From the NCBI GenBank assembly GCA_013397075.1, contig VWZS01002870.1, positions 2,001 through 66,000 of the forward strand: a stretch of DNA of 64,000 bases, in the 5' to 3' direction. Shown here piece by piece: positions 23,420 through 34,249 of this stretch. The notes under the pieces were generated by a model. That model ran no database searches, was not told where the DNA came from, and was given only the letters and a program-made list of their open reading frames with translations. The stretch comes from Rhabdornis inornatus (Eukaryota; Chordata; Aves; Passeriformes; Rhabdornithidae). Each line of letters opens with the position of its first letter. Positions within the stretch are counted from its first letter, which is position 1. Both the position numbers and the translations under genes were made by a program.

Positions 23420-23935
23420 TGGAGGATTTTTTCAAGGGCTAAATGATGGGTCAGGTCAAAAAACCATCTCCCAGGCTGCATTCACAGGGACACTACTAGC
23501 AGAGTCAAAGTTGTTGTCTTTCCACTCAGATCTTGTCAAGCCTCATCTGGAGAATTGTATTAGGTTCTGGTTTTCACAGTTCAAGAAAAATGCAGACAGG
23601 CTGGAGAATGTCCAAAGGAGAGTCACAAAGATGATCAAAGAGCTGGAGAACCTGGTCTGTGAGGAAACACTGAAGGACCTAGATTTCATCTCAGTGGAGG
23701 AGGCTCATGAGGGACGTCAGCACAGTGCTCCAGGACTCAATGGGCAGCTACAAAGGGAAGGGTCTCTCTTCACAAGGAGCCATGCAGAGAAGACAAAGAA
23801 CAAAAAATGAGTTCAAGTTGCACTGGGAGAAGCTTTTTATGGGAAGAACAATCATTCACTGGAACAACTTCATCAGATGGTGCTACAAAAACTCTTCTAG
23901 TCTCCCTTTCCCATAAAAGGTTGGAACAGATAAAA
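23420..23935 (+). mobile_element. CR1 LINE fragment (plus strand)
   Basis: Sense-direction blocks from the end of ORF2 and the 3' UTR: CAAGCCTCATCTGGAGAA, GACAGGCTGGAGAATG, GGAGGCTCATGAGGGA and TGGAACAACTTCATCAGATGG. It includes the largest stretch of CR1-derived open frame in this part (132 codons from 23412), but that is remnant and not a gene. No CR1 tail follows. Confidence 0.75.
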
Positions 23936-25118
23936 TTTTTAGAAGTCTTCCATTCTGGACTAATCTGTGATTCTGTTAACAGATTTGTGAAATCTAAGTC
24001 GATTTTTTTCCTGGTGTGTTCCAATTATGAAGCTCTCTCAGCTCTAAAAATTTTGGTCTGTTTGATAAATGAAAAAAAAAAAAGAAAAGGTGAGAAACAA
24101 GGTGTCTACAAACTCCTTCATATAACTGATAACAGCATTTTAACTGTTAGTCAACCTGTTGCATATTGAGACACAAAAATACATGTACTCTTCATGATCA
24201 TTTGTGTAAAGAAGTTATTTGAACATTCTTAGGGAGGCATAGCATGTAATCACAGTATGCTGATTGTATCACTGGGAGGCTACTGTTTTATGTGTGGGTT
24301 CAAGTATAAACATTTGAATGTAATTAAAATTAATTTTCCTTTTCCTTTCTGTAGTCACAAAAAATCAAATGCAACACATTTTCAGGTTAATGTTTTGAGA
24401 AGCATAATTTTTTGGGGGTTGGTTTATTTATTTGTGGAGTTTTTCAGGTTATTATCCCAAATTTTAACTTTAAAAAAAAATATTCTCCCTGTATAATAAG
24501 AGTATATAGTCTCATCTCTGACAGGAAAAAACAGTGGTGGGCTGATAAGATATTTCTTTTGTAAACCTTAGCACTTGCTAAAAATTTTGGCAAAATTGCG
24601 TTTTGTTAGGAGATTACTTATATGAGAAATGAAATGTAACTTTTTCAATTATATGTTTGATCAAATCCACTTCCAACTATGTGTTAGTCAGTAAACTTAG
24701 AGGGTGAGATATGTGTCAACACAGCTTGGAAATAACATCAAATATCTGGGCTATTGTACCTGTGGTTCTGTAATTTATAACAAGTCTGAATCATTACTGA
24801 GGTTTGAATTGGCAGTAACACCATTGTGACCACATACTCCAGTATGACATGTTATGCTTACAAAAGTAAACATACATTTAGTGTAATTTCTCCATATTTT
24901 CAGGTCTGATTCTCTCAAATCTATGCATCATAAAACATAACTCTTTTAGAAAAGAGGATGTCTTCCCCGTTACTCTCTGGCAGACCCTGCAGTAAGAAGA
25001 CAGTAATGATGAAATATTTATCTTGCAATATTCCTAAGAAAATCACCTTTCCTTTACTAAACAGAAAACATTTCTTTTTTTGCCCCCCTTATTTCTATCA
25101 GTTGCTAATTGGTAGAAG
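23936..25118. other. Unique AT-rich sequence, no gene seen
   Basis: No domain-bearing frame or repeat end was recognised. The 120-codon frame near 23807-24169 starts as a shadow of the CR1 fragment and runs on into low-complexity Lys codons. Confidence 0.55.
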
Positions 25119-25200
25119 TCACAGAATCATTTAAGATGGAAAAGATCTCCAAGGTCACTGAATCCAACCTTTGAGCAATCACCTCCGTGTCAAACAGACA
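25119..25200 (-). mobile_element. CR1 LINE tail remnant (minus strand)
   Basis: TCACAGAATCATTTAAGATGG followed by CCAAGGTC and GAATCCAACCTTTGAGC is the reverse complement of a CR1 3' end. It is short and diverged. Confidence 0.6.
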
Positions 25201-26002
25201 TGGAATACAGCCCTTTGCTGCTTGCTATCCCCCAGGACCCCATCTGCAGAGCTGCTTTGTCACATGACTGGCTTGGGGAGTTTCTGGGCCAGACAAAACC
25301 ACAGGGAGATCTTGCTTCAGACTTGGTCACTGGGGTTGGCCAGGCTAGTGCCAATGCTGGGCAACTGTCCATGTCTTGGGAAGTCTTGTAGGTGCAAACC
25401 AAGAAGAATTGTACACTTCGTCTTCTTGTGGTTTACCGCTTAGTTTCTGTGTCAGTGCTGGCATGTTTTCGTTCCTTGAAAATGGCTCATGGATGAAGAT
25501 AAATTTGGATAGTTTGTAGATTGATCCTTTCTTAAACCTTGTTGTTCAGGGCACTTCTGTATCTGTGTGTGACTTCCCATGATGGAGAAAGTAGCCAAAG
25601 CTATTTCATGTGGGTTTACCCCTCACTTCTTGCTGGAAATAGGCCGTCCAGGCTTCCCTTCAATAAAGACTCTCTAATAACGCTTCTGAACTCCCGTTCC
25701 CAGAGAGCATTTAGCCAGAAGAACATAACAAGTCCCCTTCTGCCTGCTAACCACAGCCATGGGAACTTGGGTGGGGGGAGTTTCAGCTGCTGCTGTCAGA
25801 GATGGACTGAGAGTAGGGCCTAAAGAATGGCCAGGAACATTTGGGCACAGAAGCACCAGCAGCTGGGCAAAGGCCTTGGACACTCCTGCGCTGGTGCTTG
25901 GAAGTAGGAAGCAGAGAGAGCAAGAGAGAAACATCTTCTGATACAGCAGTTAAAAGTGGTTGAAATCATGATACACATCCCAAAATTGAAAGCGCCTGGC
26001 TG

Positions 26003-26008
26003 TTTATT
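26003..26008 (-). terminator. AATAAA poly(A) signal 14 nt after the RING ORF stop
   Basis: TTTATT on the plus strand, AATAAA on the minus strand, just downstream of the TGA stop at 26025-26023. Such a short 3' UTR would be unusual, but the position fits the ORF. Confidence 0.5.
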
Positions 26009-26022
26009 GCAAGTGAAAGAGG

Positions 26023-26571
26023 TCAGACTGTTGCAGGAGCTTCACCAGCCCTGCTGCTGCACCTGCTGTCTGGTGAGGTGGCAGGGCTTGCCAGGTGCTC
26101 CCTTGTGCTCAGTGCTGTTCCCTCATGAGAAGTGCTGGCTGCAGCAGCCTGCTGGGAAGTGGCATCGGAGGGCCCCACAGCTACTGGATCCCTCCACACT
26201 CCATCCGTCTCCACAGTCCCCCTGCTCCCTGTGGAGGGCTGGGTGTCAGCACGCGCGCAGCTCCGGGTGTAGCGCCGCTGTGGGGCTCTGCTCCGGATCC
26301 TGGCTGCCTTTCTTTGGCGGCGGGCAGACCAGCCAGCCACGTACTCCTCATGGTTGTTGTCCGCTGTCACCATGTGCAGCAGTCGCCCAAAGGGCTGCTT
26401 GCACAGTGGGCAGGTCTCTGTCAGTTTGGCCCATTCCCGGATACAGACGAAGCAAAAGCGATGCCGGCAGACCTCCACATAGGTGGTATTTTCAAGGTCA
26501 CCCAAGCAGATGGGGCATAGGCCATTTGCTGCTGCCATTTCCGATGGCCCTGCTGGCAGCCGCTGGCTCAT
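26023..26571 (-). CDS. TOPORS-like RING-finger protein (putative E3 ubiquitin ligase), 182 aa, intronless
   Basis: A complete C3HC4 RING finger lies at residues 19-57: Cys19, Cys22, Cys35, His37, Cys40, Cys43, Cys54, Cys57, with CPIC and CPLCKQP. The stretch just after it (LLHMVTADNNHEEY) matches the pattern that follows the RING in TOPORS. RING proteins of this kind bind an E2 enzyme and pass ubiquitin to a target; TOPORS itself acts in the nucleus and also promotes SUMO transfer. After residue 75 comes an Arg-rich stretch (possible nuclear signal) and a Ser/Thr/Ala-rich tail. It is far shorter than full TOPORS (about 1000 residues) and has only its N-terminal part. The frame is open upstream to a TAG near 26702 but has no ATG before 26571. 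A Met at residue 12 (26538) also has a good start context. No intron is visible, so it may be a retrogene or one of a family of short bird TOPORS-like genes. Expression is unknown. Confidence 0.72.
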   Translation of the reverse strand: MSQRLPAGPSEMAAANGLCPICLGDLENTTYVEVCRHRFCFVCIREWAKLTETCPLCKQPFGRLLHMVTADNNHEEYVAGWSARRQRKAARIRSRAPQRRYTRSCARADTQPSTGSRGTVETDGVWRDPVAVGPSDATSQQAAAASTSHEGTALSTREHLASPATSPDSRCSSRAGEAPATV

Positions 26572-26867
26572 GCTGCCCCTTGTAGCAGAGTCTCTCCTCC
26601 AGGGCTTCCTCAGTGCCCTGCACCCAGTCCTGGAGAGGGAGACATGCAAAGTGCCTGGCTTCAAAGCAGCAGCAACAGCAGCAGGTGCCCAGTGAGCGAG
26701 CTAGCCCAAGGACAGCCCTGCATCCCTGCCTGCTGCCCTTACTGCCCACAGACAAGTAGCCGCCACTGAATGTTGAGGTGCTGGGGAAATCTGTCTGTCC
26801 ATCAGGGAAAGGCAGGCATGAAGAGCCCATGTGGCCCTAGGTTGGAAAGGCTCCCAACCTAGGACTT

Positions 26868-26907
26868 GTGACCCTTTGTGACCCTTTGTGACCCTTTGTG
26901 ACCCTTT
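26868..26907 (+). repeat. 10-bp minisatellite (GTGACCCTTT x 4)
   Basis: Four perfect tandem copies of GTGACCCTTT, about 300 bp upstream of the RING ORF start on its own strand. Confidence 0.95.
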
Positions 26908-27204
26908 GGAGGTCTGCTCCATGGCTGGAGATAGAGAGGGAGGGAGAGCAGGAAGCGAAGGTCTGGTCTCCACATCTCCCCAGAGCTCTAGCTAGATGGC
27001 TGAGAGCCCTGGGGCAGGCTCTGGTGAACTGTCAGGAGGCCCTGGGGAAATATCTGCTGTGTCCCATCCCCTGAAGACCTCATAAAGTCTCCCTGACAAC
27101 ACTATGCTTAGCACAGTATATCCATGAAGTAGGGAAAGGCAGACAGCCTTCAATGCTGGAAAGCCCTAGCACCTTCCTGGCACTTAGAGTGCTGGGACAG
27201 CTCC

Positions 27205-28020
27205 TGTGTGGGACCCACAGGGCCTCACAGCTGGGCAGATGGGAGAGGAGATTGGAAGAGGCTGCCTTTGCTCAAAGAAAGACTCTGATCCTTCTGGAGC
27301 CTGCTCACCTTGTGTGTGTGCCTTCAGGCGTCCTGGACAGAGTGCCAGGGGTCAGAGACTGTGGCTTCTGAAAAGCAGCAAAGTTGGGGTGATGTCACAG
27401 TAACACTCTGTGATGTCGCCGTGTTCCAAAGAACTGTTTACTGTTTGCCACGCAGCCAGGAAAGTAGATGCCCCAAAGAGGGAAAGCCTGCTGTGCCAAA
27501 GGTTTTGATATTTTCCTGTGGCCTTGGAGGCAAGTTTTCACCTCTGCCTTATCACTGAAGCCAACGCAACATATCTCCTGCCCTATTAAGCAAGTTCATG
27601 TTTTCCCTGGTCTTTGCCACTTAGGCATTTAGAGAACACCTTGTTGCCTGTGGCATCCCTCAGCAGATTCAGTTCCAAGCAATCTTTCAGGCCTTACTGC
27701 CAAGACCCCTCTTTGTGCAGCCCAGCACACACTTGGACTGCTTTGCTAAAGGGTGGTTTGTGCTGGCTTGTGTTCAACTCACTGTCCACCCTTCCCCTGC
27801 CCTTGCTGGACTGGACAGAACCAGACAGGGGTTGCTCCAGACAACCCCTGTCCAGGACCCATAGGTTCTTGCAACTGGGCAGGTGGGAGCAAGCTGTGGG
27901 AGAGAGGAGGTAAAGGTTTTCTGAAGGAAAACCTGCTGGGCTGCAACCCACTGTTGTTCACCAGTGCAGATACATTTGGTCTTGAGGCCTTGAAGGTGGG
28001 TTTTCACCCCTAATTTATCA
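27205..28020 (+). repeat. Diverged duplicated segment (two copies)
   Basis: Two blocks recur in the same order. GGACCCACAGGG..AGCTGGGCAGATGGGAG near 27211 matches GGACCCATAGGT..AACTGGGCAGGTGGGAG near 27855. GCCTTGGAGGCAAGTTTTCACC near 27521 matches GCCTTGAAGGTGGGTTTTCACC near 27987. The offsets differ (644 and 466 bp), so one copy has gained or lost about 180 bp. No frame is shared that would suggest a gene. Origin unknown. Confidence 0.55.
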
Positions 28021-28880
28021 GTTCCTGTGCACAAAAAATCAGTGATGAAATCACTGATTGATCAGTTATGAAAAAATCAGTGCCCTGTGCACAAGGGCCA
28101 GGCAATAAGCAGCCCAACAATGAAGATGTGGGAGTGGGTGATGGTTCATGAGCAGCTGTCAAGTGTGGCAGAAGAAGAAAGGAAAATGAAGAAGGCAGAC
28201 ACGCTGCTGAATGCACCCTGATCTTTACATTAAAACTGTATGGCAGAATAGTTGAGGTTAGAAGACTCATATAAAGATGCCCTTTGCTCAAACAGGGGCA
28301 CCTAGAGACTGTTGCCTTGTCCCTTTTGACAGTAAGCTCCAGCTCATGTACCGCTGTCAGAAAATATCAGCATTAAACTTCTCATCTTCCAGAACTGAAT
28401 GTTAATCTGTAAAGCATTCTTATATATATTAGTGACTATATAGCTGTTTTATAAGAAGTAACAGCTAACACCTTAGAGATCACACTGTCAAATTTCAATG
28501 GTTACCCGTTGGTTCATTCTATTTAGATACAATGAACTATATAATTTTTTAAAAACTTTTATAATGATATGGCATTACAAAATGATATGGTATCATTGGA
28601 TTGAATTTCTCCTTTATTTCTACGGAGCAGAACCCCGTAAACACCCAGCACCTTTGTTGTCTTACTTTGCACACCTGAAAACGAAGCAGGGAGCAGAGTA
28701 ACTTCTGTGTCACTGAGTTTAAAGTGTGATCAGGAAATAACATGCTAGGACTTATTTGAATAATAAGATTTCATGGTGTGAGAAAAATCTCTTCTAATGA
28801 ACAGTCTACCTTGATACTTCTCATGATAGATTTTGTTGTAAGAATCATTCTGACTAACAATAAAGAAACAACAGACATTG

Positions 28881-29534
28881 TGTCTTGAGGTGACTTTATG
28901 ATGTTTGTATCCCCAAATTGTCTGTTCTGTTTGTGTTGAATATTGAGTTCTGCAGCTTAAAGAGTGGTTCCAGGAGTGAAGGGGGGAGAGAAGAGGTGCA
29001 CAGTTTGTTATCAGAGACTGCACCTGCTCCCCTGCATCCTTCACACAGATGTGTTATCTGCACGGGACAGCAGGAGAGAGCTCTCTTTTGCTTTTGGTTA
29101 CTTTCTGGCTAGCTGAGGCAAAGACGTTACCTGGACTTTTTTTTTTCTTCCTTTTTCTTGGAATTGTTTGAACCTGCTCTGGACTGAAAACCCAGAGGAG
29201 CACCAGGAGCTCACACCTGTGGCCCACCAGGGCTGGCCTGGGCATTTCCCAGCACCAGAGGGACCGAGAACAGACTGAGTGAGCCGGGCTGCAACCCACA
29301 GAATGGACTCTTCTGAATGTGTCATCTCTTCGGAGGGGTGAGAGGTTTTGCTGTTTAGTATTGTTCATTTTTGTGCTGGGGAGTGTTTTGCCTGTTAAAT
29401 AAACGTGTTTTTTTCCACTTCTCTCAGAGGCAGTATTTTTTCCCCGAACCAGTTGGGGGAGGGACTGCTGGAGTCTGTTTCCTAGAGGGACCCCATTCAG
29501 AGCTTTCCTCTCAAATTTGCCCTAAACCAGGACA
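28881..29534 (+). repeat. LTR (about 654 bp, plus strand)
   Basis: Begins TGTCTTGAGG and ends CCAGGACA, an imperfect inverted repeat (TGTC/GACA). AATAAA lies at 29398-29403, leaving about 130 bp of R-U5. The layout and sequence style match bird ERVL-type LTRs. No internal genes are attached, so it is a solo LTR or fragment. Flanking bases CAGACATT and CAGACATG resemble each other but are offset, so the target duplication is not proven. Confidence 0.68.
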
Positions 29535-32500
29535 CACAGACATGATGCGATTTTTCCATACATCTGTTTTACTGATTTAGCTGCATATTTGACAAAAGCT
29601 TTTGAATAGTATATGAAATTTTAAATTATTTATTGATATGTTTAATTTGTCAATATGTCACTTGTGCACAGATTCCTTGGTGCAATTCAGATTTCATAAG
29701 GGTATTGAAAGTACATTTCCACCCAAATAATGCAATCCTTTTCAATTATTAATCAGTATTTCAGTTTATTGGTGTAACTGATACACACTTTACCCATCAA
29801 GAAACTATTTAAAGTGTTTTGGTAGAAATTAAATCAACTCGCTGGCTCTGAGTGTTAAAAGAGGTGCTTTTTTTGTCTTTTATTTCTTTTCTTTTGTACG
29901 TGTATAATACACAATAATGCCATACACATTCTGTGCTTTTCTTGCAAATAAGTTTGAAATTTTAATGCTCTCCAAAAGCCATGAGGCATTTTTTTTATTA
30001 TCAAGAAATATTTGAATAATACTTTTTAAAAATTATTTTTAGTAGGTTTCAAGGGAAAATTTAGTCTCAAATTCCTTCCACCTCTCTGACATATAGGACG
30101 TTATGATCTGCAATAAAGAGTTTTACCATTTCTAGACTTCAGACACAGCAAAGTACTGTGGGTAAATGAATCAGAATTCATGATCAAATTTATAAATAAA
30201 AATAAAATAGTCTTAACTTGAAACAAATGTATAAAACCTTTCTTGCCTTCAAGTCTCTCTCCCATCTAAACAAACTAGATCATTCAAGGTTTTGTATTTT
30301 TAAAAGCATTCTCTTTATAGTTGAAGTCCTTACTGTGACAAATCATGTTTAATGCAGACTGAGTTGAAAAAAGAAAGGTGCTTACAGCAGTTTCCTCAAG
30401 GGCTTAAGATCTCTTTTCTGAAAATATCTAAAACACATTAATTTAAAATTCTTGCTAAGCTTTCATTGTGACTTTCTTTAAATATGTTGATTTAATTATT
30501 TTCCACAGACACAGTTAAAAGTCTGTCCTACTTATCTGGAATATTTTTTAACTTTGCAGAAAGAAACTATCCAGAAATTTAAGTAATTCTTCTATTTAAT
30601 AACCTATTTAATAACCCTAATTATTAAAATTTGAATTTTTAAAAATAAACACAAGTGAATATTACTGTTCCTGGCATCCTTGTTTGCTGAAGGATGACCT
30701 TTGGTAGATAGCAGTCTCTCTAGCAAAGCTAATAAGGCATGCCACCCTGCAAGGCCAGTCTTCTAGACACACACTAAAATGTGTCAATGGTGTCTGGTCA
30801 TGCTCAGTCTGTAGAAAATCTAAGCACATAATCTCAATTTTTACCCCAGCAGCTAGTTTAAGGGACAGCACTGCTCATCTATTGTAAGGAAGAAGGTATA
30901 CAGCAAAAAACATAACTCATTACAGAATTGATTTGCTAGATGATACATGATATGTTAATGGAAAATGTTGAATGAAAATCAATTGTTAAATACTTCATTA
31001 GATACAGTTTCGTGGAACAACAGTACCTTCTGACTGTGATGGTAAGTGGGTGAACAAGGCACTTAGTGAAAAAAAATTGCAAAATATTGTTTCTATGTAA
31101 TTATATTATGTGGAAAATTTCTTCCTAGAATATTCAGAGTGATGAAAGCTGGTGCTAGATACACTTTCCACTGAATTGACAGATAAGCATCTGAATGGCT
31201 TAGGTTTTGCAGTTCAAATGTCAATGCTTGCTGGAAGAAATCAACAAATAACTCATAACCTTTACTCAAGTTTAGCATTAGCTTGTTATAAAACCACTAC
31301 CATGTTACATAGTTGCCCATAGTGGTATGTGCAGAGAACTTAAAATAGGAAATCCTAGAAAAAAAAATCAATGATGGTTGGTTCAAACAAGCTTGTTAAA
31401 TCGTGGATTATAATGCAAGCAGATGTTATCTTTGGGAAAGGTAGCAGAAAATTTCTCAGCATTAACATGCTGAAGGAAAGAGAAACGTAAATAGAAAATT
31501 TAGTAATTTTTTGTGAATCACCTGATTATGAATCCGTAATATGAGCTAGCAACAAAATAGGAAACTGCACAGACAAAACAATGGTCAAGTCATGGTCATG
31601 TTCTTTGTATATCAGAATATACAGGGTTTATCTGGCCTCCCATGAGACTACCTTCTTGACCACAATAGTGTCTATATTATCAACCTTAGTATAAAATGTA
31701 GCTTTGTATTTGTGTTTGGCTTTGTATTTAAAATTTGCTATCTAATCTCACAAACGTCTGAATTTATCCTAATTGTGGAGGAGGGTGGTGGATGTTGAGT
31801 CACCTCGCAGCTTTACAGAGACACTTTGAAAACACATGCAGCAGTTCTTGTTTCTGTGAAGAGCAAAAAAATTCCAAAAGGTTTTCTGAAACAATGTTTT
31901 GACAAGCCTGCTTCTGACATCTACAAATGTTCAATATCTGCAAAAAAAATCCATCTCTCTAAAGGAAATGAAAATCATTCTTCTTGGGACAATCATTGTC
32001 AATAGTTTGTTCTCAACTACATCTAGGAAGATAACTGTTAGACAGATTCTAAATTGCTGAACTGATGAATGTGCAGAAAATGCCTCACACAGAAGTCACT
32101 GTGATTTCATTCTAAGCACAGTACAGTAAAATTGGTGTGATTCTTCTTCATGTCTGCATATCAAAGAAAAATGCTGTGAGTATAATCAAGACCTAGGTAC
32201 AGTAGATTTTGATCTCATTAAAGCTTCAGTAAGTCAAAATATTTCAAGGGTACTGCTCCTTAAATGGGACTATAATAGCCATGACAACTTCATTGTTTCT
32301 CATTATGCAGAAATGAAGGTTCATTTTCTCAATCACAGAGATGTTTTTAAGGAGCTTCTGCTGTAACAAATTAAGTTAAAGAGGATATGTGTTGACCCCC
32401 TTCATTTTTTCATAAGTACTCATTAGTATATTTAAAAATACGTATTTTGACATCTATACTGAAATACAAAGTTGACAGATCTTAAACTTGCAATAGGTAG

Positions 32501-33136
32501 AAAACTATTTAAAGCACAAAGAAAAATAACACAGACACTCTATATAGGCTCTGAGGACTTTGGTTAGCTTTACAAATTGGATGCCGTTGCTATCTTCTGT
32601 TCACACTTGCACACTCAGCTCCATCCTTTTTTGCCCAGTGCAGATAATTTTTGCATCTGATATTTTTCTTTAAATTAATTTATTTCAAATGTAGTTGCAT
32701 AATAAGCAGTGCTTATGGTACTACGGAAAGTTTGTGAACAAGACTGTTATTTACCACAATCTTATTGGCATCACTTAACTCTGCATCTACAAGATTGGGA
32801 CCATGTATTGTCAATGTGAGAAATACTAAAAGCATCATGGTCAATGTGCTCTGCATTTTTCAGGAACTGGGTAGTGGCAAGACACAATATTCAACATTTG
32901 CCATCTTCTGTATACCTTAGATGAAAAACAAAATTTCCTTTTTCCCTCTATGCTAATGTGTGCTTTTTATCTTTATAATTTGAGTAAAAGTAAGCTCCTG
33001 TTAATATGAGGTAATGCAGACATTGTGTGCTACAACTGGACTCACTGTCAATAGCAAATGTTTATGAAATGCAGGTAGATAATGTCAGACTTCGATATAA
33101 AGACATACAGCCATGTCATCAAAGTTACTGCATGTA
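29535..33136. other. Unique AT-rich sequence, no gene seen
   Basis: Open frames do not exceed 70 codons and none shows a domain. No repeat ends were recognised. Confidence 0.6.
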
Positions 33137-33365
33137 TCATAGAATTATAGAACCATATAATGGTTTGGATTGAAAGGGACCTTCAGCATGATCTAGTTCC
33201 AAGCATTCTGCCATGGGCAGGGACATCTTTCTCTAGACCAGGTTGCTTAAAGCCTGATGCAGCCTGGCCTTGAACACTTCTAGGGAATCCAGAACTTCTC
33301 TGGGCAACCCATTACAGTGCTTCACCACCCTCACAGAAAAAAAAATTCTTCCTTATATCTATGTC
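33137..33365 (-). mobile_element. CR1 LINE 3' end (minus strand)
   Basis: Read on the plus strand it starts with the tail complement TCATAGAATTATAGAACCAT, then GGTTTGGATTGAAAGGGACC, GATCTAGTTCC and CATGGGCAGGGACATC, and continues to TCTTCCTTATATCTA. It is the 3' UTR and the last bit of ORF2. Confidence 0.88.
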
Positions 33366-34000
33366 TTATTTAAAATAACAATAAAACATAATATAAGTGA
33401 AAATAGGTATGTTTGTATGCATGTACAGAGCATGAATTGCATTGCAGGCTTAGATTCTTTTATTCATTATATTTTCTTCAACAGATTTATTTTACTATTC
33501 ATTTCATTTTTAGTTGCAAATTACATTGCTATTTTTTTTCTACTTGTACATTAAGCTTTACTTTATTATGCTTTTATGTGTTACCTAATGTTTTTACACA
33601 AAATTTTATCAATTTTCTGTTTGCTTTCACATGTAGCTTTTTGAAATGTTTGTTATACAGATGAAGACTATTCATCTTTTATCTCTTTCAAAAAAAGAGA
33701 CATTTATGCCTTAGTGGCTGTGTAATAGAGGAAATATTTCACCAGCACATTTTTGTATAGAAAATGCTTATTCATGAGAAAAAAACTCTTTATTTTTTTT
33801 TTCTGTAAGAATCCATCTGCTTTGAAAATATTGATTACTTAGGACTGAATTTTTAAGTAAATCGGAGTCAATGTTGAAAGATTAAAGGGGCCAACATGTC
33901 TTCAAGACCTTTGTGTAGACTGACACCTTGATGTGGAATGATGAATATTTACTTAATTTGGAATACCAGAAGAGACAAAGTAATATTGTGGTTTAAAAAA

Positions 34001-34194
34001 AAAGAAAAAAGAAGAACAAGAACAAGAAGAACAAGAAAAACAAGAAGAAGAAGAAGAAGAAGTAGAACAAGAACAAGAAGAAGAAGAAGAAGAACAACAA
34101 CAACAACAACAACAACTACAACAACAAGAGCAAGAACAAGAAGAACAAGAAGATCAAGAACAAGAAGAAGAACAAGAAGAAGAACAAGAAGAAG
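34001..34194 (+). repeat. AAG/AAC trinucleotide-rich tract
   Basis: About 190 bp of GAA, AAG and CAA units, one strand nearly all A, G and C. A plus-strand frame across it reads as alternating Arg and Thr, which is a result of the repeat and not a gene. Confidence 0.93.
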
Positions 34195-34249
34195 GGAACC
34201 ACAAAACTTCTATGGCATCAAAACAATCATCTAAGAACTCACAAATTAA

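Larger units (their letters stand above)
25940..28300. other. GC- and CpG-richer island around the RING ORF
   Basis: Base composition changes visibly against the AT-rich surroundings, with several CpG-containing blocks inside the RING ORF. Contents are the RING ORF, a 10-bp minisatellite and a diverged duplicated segment at 27.2-28.0 kb. Between 28.3 and 28.9 kb the sequence returns to AT-rich without a recognised feature. Confidence 0.6.

Noticed and set aside
23412..24169. Frames of 132 and 120 codons
   Set aside because: CR1 ORF2 and 3' UTR remnant with frame changes, and run-on into unique DNA.
25956..26830. Long frames on the plus strand and other minus frames across the RING ORF (up to 209 codons)
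   Set aside because: Shadows of the GC-rich RING ORF; none has a domain, whereas the minus frame has all RING ligands.
33938..34234. 98-codon frame of alternating Arg and Thr
   Set aside because: It is the AAG/AAC repeat read in one frame; no flanking coding sequence or splice signal supports a protein.
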